From contig CAZLPZ010000013.1 of NCBI GenBank assembly GCA_964561535.1, positions 1 through 43,242 of the forward strand: a DNA stretch of 43,242 nt. The letters are read 5' to 3'. The notes beneath the pieces are model-generated. The model ran no database searches. It was given only the letters and a program-made list of their open reading frames with translations, and was not told where the DNA came from. The DNA comes from CAZLPZ01 sp964561535 (GTDB lineage Bacteria; Pseudomonadota; Alphaproteobacteria; Micavibrionales; Micavibrionaceae). Shown here in pieces: positions 40,322 to 43,242 of the stretch; the first letter of the stretch is position 1, and each line of letters opens with the position of its first letter. A program made the translations under genes and the position numbers.

Positions 40322-41317
40322 ATGTGCAAGATAGAAGAAAAAAAATCTCTTACCTACCCCCTCTCGGTCGCGCCGATGATGGACTGGACCACGCGGCATT
40401 GTCGGGTGTTTCACCGCCTATTGTCCCCCCATGCAGTCCTTTATACCGAAATGGTGACGACAGGCGCGATTTTGCATGGCGACCAACCAAGGCACCTGGA
40501 TTTTGACGGCTCCGAACACCCGCTTATCCTGCAACTGGGCGGATCCGACCCCGACGACCTGGCGGCTTGCGCGAAAATCGCTGAACAATGGGGGTATGAC
40601 GCCATCAATTTAAACTGTGGATGCCCATCCCCCCGCGTGCAAAAGGGGTCCTTTGGCGCATGCTTGATGAACGAACCCGATTTGGTCGCGGATTGCGTAG
40701 CGGCCCTGCGCAGCGCGGTTACCATTCCCGTCACCGTCAAATGCCGTATTGGAGTCAATGATTGCGACGACGTCCCATTCTTAAACGCGTTCATCGACCG
40801 GGTGGCGGAGGCCGGATGCGATACGTTTATCGTCCACGCGCGCAAGGCATGGTTAAACGGATTATCCCCCAAAGAAAATCGCGAAATCCCGCCCCTGCGG
40901 TACGACATCGTTGATGATTTAAAACGCCGCCGGCCGGACTTGACCCTCATTCTAAACGGTGGGGTGACGACGGTGAATAACACTGTCGTCGCCCTTCAAA
41001 AATTCGACGGTGTGATGATTGGCCGCGCGGCATATCACAACCCGTATATTCTTGCCGAACTGGCACACACAATGGACGGCACCCCTCTGCCCCCTCGTGC
41101 CGATATTGCCAGGATGATGATCGATTACATCAACCGCGCCCGTGCGGACGACCCGCATTTACCGTTAAACACCGTGACACGCCATATGTTAGGGCTGTAT
41201 CATGGGCAACCGGGCGCGCGGACCTGGCGGCGTATCCTGACCGAAGGCGCCCAAGTGAACGGCGCCGGCCCAGATGTGATTGAGGCGGCATTACAATCAA
41301 TTGAGGCAACTGAATGA
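40322..41317 (+). CDS. dusA: tRNA-dihydrouridine synthase DusA
   Basis: FMN enzyme that reduces uridines in the tRNA D-loop (U20/U20a for DusA). The 331-residue protein has the N-terminal LSVAPMMDWTTRHCR, the active NCGCPSPRVQKGSFGACLM with catalytic Cys, and the DusA-specific ARKAWLNGLSPKENREIPPL, which separates it from DusB and DusC. FMN-binding GGVTT and MIGRAAY follow. The start is ATG; its upstream context is A-rich without a strong ribosome site. The stop overlaps the oxidoreductase start (ATGA), so the pair is coupled. Confidence 0.95.
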   Translation: MCKIEEKKSLTYPLSVAPMMDWTTRHCRVFHRLLSPHAVLYTEMVTTGAILHGDQPRHLDFDGSEHPLILQLGGSDPDDLAACAKIAEQWGYDAINLNCGCPSPRVQKGSFGACLMNEPDLVADCVAALRSAVTIPVTVKCRIGVNDCDDVPFLNAFIDRVAEAGCDTFIVHARKAWLNGLSPKENREIPPLRYDIVDDLKRRRPDLTLILNGGVTTVNNTVVALQKFDGVMIGRAAYHNPYILAELAHTMDGTPLPPRADIARMMIDYINRARADDPHLPLNTVTRHMLGLYHGQPGARTWRRILTEGAQVNGAGPDVIEAALQSIEATE

Positions 41318-42387
41318 TTCCTCACACCATGACCGCGATTGAAATATCGACCCCCGGCGGGCCAAATGTGCTACGCCCGGTAACACGACCCGTTCCAACA
41401 CCGGGGGACAACGAGGTTTTAATTAAGGTTACCGCCGCAGGCATCAACCGCCCCGATATTCTGCAACGCATGGGCAAATACCCTCCCCCCGCCGGGGCAT
41501 CGGATATTCCAGGCCTCGAGGTTACAGGCGTTATCGTCGCGCATGGAAAAAACACCGTGCCCACGACACCCCCCATCGGCACCCGCGTGTGCGCGTTGGT
41601 GACGGGGGGCGGATATGCCGAATACACAACCGCGCCCGCGGGACAAATCATCCCACTGCCCGACACAATCGACGATATTCACGGCGCGGCGATCCCGGAA
41701 ACATTATTCACGGTCTATCAAAATATAATCCGGTTGGGGCAGTTCACCCCCGATGCGTCCGTGTTGATCCACGGCGGTGCATCCGGCATTGGTACGATGG
41801 CGATACAAGTGGTGCGGTATTTGAGGGAAACGTGTCATCCCGGCGAAGGCCGGGATCCGGTTACATCGAGGCCCCGGCCTTCGCCGGGGCGCCAACTCCT
41901 TTCTCCCCTCATCATCACCTGCGGGAATGATAAAAAATCAGCCGCGTGTTTAAAACTGGGCGCAACGCACGCGATCAATTACCACACCGAAAAATTTGAA
42001 GACCGTGTGATGAACATCACAAATGCCCGCGGCATTGATATCGTTCTGGACATGGTCGGCGGTGATTATGTGGCGCGCAACATCGCCTGCATGGCAGCTG
42101 GCGGACGGCACATCACAATTGCGATCCAAGGCGGCCCAACAGCCACACTTGATTTGCGCCCCATCATGACTCGTAACCTCACATTAACCGGATCAACCTT
42201 GCGTCCGCGGTCGGTCGCCGAAAAAACGACGCTGCGCGATACAATCATCCGCGATATCTGGCCCGGCGTTATATCGGGAGCGATTACCCCCGTAATCCAC
42301 GCGACATTTCCGTTAAACCAAGCAAGTACCGCGCACGCCGCATTGGAACAGGGCGATCATGTTGGGAAAATTGTGTTAACAGTTTAA
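41314..42387 (+). CDS. NAD(P)H quinone oxidoreductase (PIG3-like) with inserted repeat peptide
   Basis: Zinc-free medium-chain reductase of the quinone oxidoreductase/PIG3 group, probably NADPH-dependent. The INRPDILQRMGKYPPPAGAS segment is diagnostic, and the nucleotide site begins LIHGGASGIGTMAIQVVRYL. Directly after it, residues about 171-198 (RETCHPGEGRDPVTSRPRPS onward) are translated palindromic repeat, interrupting the fold between the first Rossmann helix and the ITCGNDKKSAACLKLGATHAINY strand. The 357-residue length exceeds the usual 325-335 by about the insert. No stop or frameshift is present. Whether the enzyme works is not clear. Confidence 0.92.
   Translation: MIPHTMTAIEISTPGGPNVLRPVTRPVPTPGDNEVLIKVTAAGINRPDILQRMGKYPPPAGASDIPGLEVTGVIVAHGKNTVPTTPPIGTRVCALVTGGGYAEYTTAPAGQIIPLPDTIDDIHGAAIPETLFTVYQNIIRLGQFTPDASVLIHGGASGIGTMAIQVVRYLRETCHPGEGRDPVTSRPRPSPGRQLLSPLIITCGNDKKSAACLKLGATHAINYHTEKFEDRVMNITNARGIDIVLDMVGGDYVARNIACMAAGGRHITIAIQGGPTATLDLRPIMTRNLTLTGSTLRPRSVAEKTTLRDTIIRDIWPGVISGAITPVIHATFPLNQASTAHAALEQGDHVGKIVLTV
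41831..41894. repeat. GTCATCCC-type palindromic repeat inside the oxidoreductase gene
   Basis: TGTCATCCCGGCGAAGGCCG starts the left arm and CGGCCTTCGCCGGGGC the right arm; the inner arms GGCGAAGGCCGG and CCGGCCTTCGCC are exact complements. It belongs to the family at 4927-4999, but its right end has drifted (GGGGCGCC in place of GGGATGAC). The frame is kept. Confidence 0.9.
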
Positions 42388-42395
42388 ATTATTCA

Positions 42396-42424
42396 TTGCT
42401 TTCTCGCCCAATTTCCCCTATAAA
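42396..42424 (+). promoter_or_regulatory. Candidate trcR promoter
   Basis: TTGCTT (42396-42401), 17 bases, TATAAA (42419-42424): four and five of six matches with ideal spacing, just after the oxidoreductase stop. It leaves a leader of about 95 bases. Confidence 0.5.
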
Positions 42425-42524
42425 CGCTTATCCCCTCATATTTTATGATGTATTTGGGGTCCTGCGGCGGGTGATACCCGTTCAGGCCCGATCAAGACAA
42501 TTGTGCACAAAAAGGACACACACC

Positions 42525-43211
42525 ATGAGCACCAAAGAATTAACGGCCGACCTTACAAAACCCTTGATGCCCAAGGCAACCGCCATGTGGCTTATTGAAA
42601 ATACAGCCCTCACATTCCTCCAAATTTCTGAATTTTGCGGACTGCATGACATTGAAATTCAAGCGTTGGCTGATGCCGAAGTGGGTCGCGGTATTACACC
42701 ACGGAATCCCGTCGATAACCATGAACTGACCCTGGCGGATATCAAAACATGTGAAAATGACCCGAATACACGCCTTCATATGATTCGACCCAATATTCCG
42801 TTACCAAAAGTACGCGCCAAAGGCCCCCGTTATACCCCCGTTGTGAAACGATCGGATAAACCCGACGCGGTGGCGTGGTTACTTAAAAACCATCCTGAAC
42901 TCTCGGAAAATACCATTTGCAAATTGGTGGGATCCACGAAAACAACCGTACAATCTGTGCGCGATCGCACCCATCCAAACAGTGCCACAATGCGACCCCG
43001 TTCACCGGCCGAAATTGGTCTATGTACCTATGCCGAACTGGAACGGGCATCCCACAAAGCCTTGCGTGCCTTGGGACGTGACCCCGTGGCCGAGGCCGCA
43101 GCGCGCCAATTAAAACTGGATGCTGACACAGAAGTCGCGAACGCCGAAAAAGAAGCCGAATCGAAAACATTTGATTTCTCAAACTTTTTCAAATCAGGGT
43201 CAGGGGCATAA
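42525..43211 (+). CDS. trcR: Cell-cycle transcriptional regulator TrcR (DUF1013)
   Basis: A 228-residue alphaproteobacterial protein of the DUF1013 family, named TrcR as a cell-cycle transcription regulator. The core is ordered: LTKPLMPKATAMWLIENTALTF, SEFCGLHDIEIQALADAEVG, ITPRNPVDN, and a second helix-turn-helix-like part, AVAWLLKNHPELSENTICKL then VGSTKTTVQSVRDR. The tail is Ala/Glu-rich and ends SNFFKSGSGA. The ATG has AAGGAC upstream; the longer open frame from 42396 starts within the promoter. It is transcribed apart from the oxidoreductase and ends 31 bases before the window edge. Confidence 0.92.
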   Translation: MSTKELTADLTKPLMPKATAMWLIENTALTFLQISEFCGLHDIEIQALADAEVGRGITPRNPVDNHELTLADIKTCENDPNTRLHMIRPNIPLPKVRAKGPRYTPVVKRSDKPDAVAWLLKNHPELSENTICKLVGSTKTTVQSVRDRTHPNSATMRPRSPAEIGLCTYAELERASHKALRALGRDPVAEAAARQLKLDADTEVANAEKEAESKTFDFSNFFKSGSGA

Positions 43212-43242
43212 CGCGTTAAAAATACAGAGAATAAAAAAGGGC

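Noticed and set aside
63..41894. CRISPR array from the scattered repeats
   Set aside because: The repeats are single, far apart and palindromic, with no regular spacers and no cas gene.
1..43242. tRNA, rRNA or other classical RNA genes
   Set aside because: I looked in every intergenic gap and found no cloverleaf, CCA-ending or rRNA-like sequence.

Overview
The window is a gene-dense chromosomal segment of an alphaproteobacterium. The markers are a polyhydroxybutyrate (PHB) locus with a PhaR regulator, a TrcR/DUF1013 cell-cycle regulator, a DUF1192 protein, a CheA fused to a receiver domain, a short GpmA, and scattered palindromic repeats of the GTCATCCC type. Base composition looks moderate by eye. 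I cannot place it to family; a deep-branching or Rhodospirillales/Micavibrio-like lineage is only a guess. I see no rRNA, tRNA, CRISPR array, phage or transposase.

Layout. 1-4.9 kb is the PHB locus: phaC, phaA, an isochorismatase-fold hydrolase and phaB on the minus strand, with phaR divergent on the plus strand behind a palindromic operator candidate. 5.0-8.7 kb holds gpmA and a DevB-DevC-DevA type export system. 8.8-14.5 kb is a cheA-cheW-cheY-cheB-cheR operon without a receptor gene. 14.6-20.4 kb carries 3-hydroxybutyrate dehydrogenase, DUF1192, a hypothetical gene, fumC, an ASCH protein, a ribbon-helix-helix protein and recJ. 20.4-29.8 kb, all minus strand, has sucA, a large periplasmic coiled-coil protein, an orphan HicA-like protein, an unknown protein and lon. 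29.9-33.6 kb mixes lineage-specific genes with mdh and rplS. 33.7-43.2 kb has an M20 amidohydrolase, trpS, murJ, three unknown genes, an SH3 protein, dusA, a quinone oxidoreductase and trcR.

How the genes fit together. PhaA, PhaB and PhaC make PHB, PhaR probably controls them, and BdhA re-enters the carbon through acetoacetate. SucA, FumC and Mdh belong to the TCA cycle but lie apart. The Che proteins form a complete signalling and adaptation core. The unknown genes are mostly single, AT-richer, and several have promoters close to the sigma-70 consensus.

Most notable signals. (1) Two families of palindromic repeats lie between genes, and one copy of each sits in frame inside a housekeeping gene (sucA and the quinone oxidoreductase), resembling the protein-inserted palindromic elements of Rickettsia. 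(2) The leaders of mdh and sucA contain hairpins that overlap or abut their ribosome binding sites; the mdh hairpin is also followed by six T. (3) Palindromes overlap the predicted promoters of phaR, the orphan hicA-like gene and an unknown gene at 38.1-38.5 kb.
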